Assembly: GCF_026000575.1 (NCBI RefSeq)
Contig: NZ_AP026910.1
Location: 248,001-312,000 of the forward strand
Length of the DNA stretch: 64,000 nt
DNA from: Rhodoluna sp. KAS3
Lineage (GTDB): Bacteria; Actinomycetota; Actinomycetes; Actinomycetales; Microbacteriaceae
Direction of reading: 5' to 3'
Shown here: positions 63,235-64,000 of the stretch, one piece after another
Layout of the letters: each line of letters begins with the position of its first letter
How positions within the stretch are numbered: the stretch's first letter is position 1
Translations under genes and position numbers: made by a program
Notes under the pieces: model-generated
Told to the model about the DNA's origin: nothing
Seen by the model: the letters and a program-made list of their open reading frames with translations, nothing else
Database searches by the model: none

Positions 63235-64000
63235 TTACTGGCGCTCAAGGCGCCCAAATGCGCCCAGTCCAACAATGATCACGACTGGCACCAGTGCTGC
63301 CACATTCACCCCGATGAACGCAAAGGCCGCCAACACCGATCCGGCCAGGCCGCCACCGAGGGCACCCGCTAGGTTCATCGAAGAGTCGCTGAGGCCCTGC
63401 ACGTTGGTTTTCTCATCAGCTGGCAATGACTCGGCCAAAAGCGCGGAACCTGCGACCGTAGCGGCCGACCAGCCTAGGCCAAGCAGAAACAATCCCACCG
63501 TGACCATGAATCGGTCCTCTGAGCCGAATCCGGCAAAACCGAGGGCAAAAACAAAAATCATTTGTCCCAGGAGGACTGTTTTTAGTCGCCCAAATTTATC
63601 GGCGAACCAGCCGAATACCGGTGAAAAGGCATACATTCCGGCAATGTGCAGGCTAATCGTGAAACCGACCACCACTAAGTCGTAGCCAAGGTGCTGCATG
63701 TGAATCGGGGTCATGGCCATGACCGAAACCATAATCATGTGGCTAAGGGCAATGGAGATGACGGCAAATTTAGCGAGGGGATAGGCCTGAAGGGTAGCCA
63801 GTGCCGAAGCAAACGATACCTTTGGTTTGAGTCCTTTGGTCTCAGCGTTGAGCTCTTTTGCCAACAGCAGTGGGTCGGGGCGTAGGCCAAACCAAAAAAC
63901 CGTGGTGGCCGAGATCTGGGCAAGGATGGTGAAAAGGAACGGGCCGGTCATGGTTGGAAGACCCAAGGCCTGGCCAACAACCTCACCCGGTCCAAACATG
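63235..64000 (-). CDS. MFS transporter, C-terminal half only (N-terminus beyond window)
   Basis: The visible 254 residues contain the last membrane helix of the first bundle and all six helices of the second, with the MFS loop motif GWFADKFGRLK. The frame is open to the last base of the window, and a whole transporter of about 400 residues would start outside it. The substrate is not evident; efflux-type members have this pattern. It converges with the tRNA-Glu unit. Confidence 0.82.
   Translation of the reverse strand, partial: MFGPGEVVGQALGLPTMTGPFLFTILAQISATTVFWFGLRPDPLLLAKELNAETKGLKPKVSFASALATLQAYPLAKFAVISIALSHMIMVSVMAMTPIHMQHLGYDLVVVGFTISLHIAGMYAFSPVFGWFADKFGRLKTVLLGQMIFVFALGFAGFGSEDRFMVTVGLFLLGLGWSAATVAGSALLAESLPADEKTNVQGLSDSSMNLAGALGGGLAGSVLAAFAFIGVNVAALVPVVIIVGLGAFGRLERQ

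Noticed and set aside
63235-64000. MFS gene as a pseudogene
   Set aside because: The frame is intact and only cut by the end of the window.

Overview
The window reads as chromosome of a small-genome, moderate-GC actinobacterium of the Microbacteriaceae. The nearest fit is the freshwater Luna lineage (Rhodoluna/Aquiluna type); this is inferred from gene content, not from a marker comparison. Supporting signs are two WhiB regulators, the mtrAB-lpqB-hpf-secA block, the PdtaS/WhiB1 pair, a C50-carotenoid cluster with split lycopene cyclase, frequent GTG/TTG starts, and many apparently leaderless genes (a TAGACT-type -10 box 6-9 bases before the ATG). Coding density is very high. No insertion sequence, prophage, CRISPR array or rRNA was seen. 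Both ends cut a gene.

Layout. 1-4.2 kb: a repetitive secreted protein (5' end missing) and a Wzy/WaaL-type membrane polymerase or ligase. 4.2-22 kb: the conserved actinobacterial envelope/division block: manA, whiB2, a giant membrane glycosyltransferase, DUF5719, a zincin-like protein, manB, ahcY, mtrA-mtrB-lpqB, comF, hpf, secA and an Rv3235-like protein. 22-26 kb: an unknown gene, an orphan SAF (CpaB-like)/ParA-like pair, the PdtaS-type kinase and a convergent WhiB1. 26-30.5 kb: a membrane protein, Bcp peroxiredoxin, tRNA-Lys, a photolyase-like flavoprotein with unusual domain order, a VOC dioxygenase and a MalY/PatB lyase. 30.4-37.3 kb (minus): an NAD operon nrtR-nadA-nadB-nadC-cysteine desulfurase-metZ behind a large inverted-repeat operator. 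37.3-39.3 kb: fungal-type cytosine deaminase plus NCS1 permease. 39.3-43.9 kb: a SprT-like protein and crtB-crtI-crtYe-crtYf-crtEb. 43.9-49.1 kb: ilvD, ilvB, ilvN, ilvC. 49.1-55.1 kb: a sulfur/persulfide region with a CstR-like repressor, three rhodanese-containing proteins, CoA-disulfide reductase and a 39-residue Cys-rich protein, interrupted by serA. 55.1-59.7 kb: leuB, ilvE, a FAH-family protein, gltX and tRNA-Gln. 59.8-64 kb: a membrane protein, an MBL hydrolase, a P-type ATPase with several altered catalytic motifs, tRNA-Glu and a truncated MFS transporter.

How it fits together. The ilvBNCD, leuB and ilvE genes cover most of branched-chain amino acid synthesis. NadA needs a 4Fe-4S cluster, which explains the cysteine desulfurase in its operon. 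NrtR and CstR each have a visible matching operator. The CstR-type palindrome at 49158-49175 also precedes the isolated small Cys-rich gene, which links that gene to the sulfur cluster 5 kb away. The strongest candidates for something undescribed are the photolyase-like protein with its domains apparently in reversed order (27203-28387), the motif-degenerate P-type ATPase (60995-63016) and the small Cys-rich member of the putative persulfide regulon (49211-49330).
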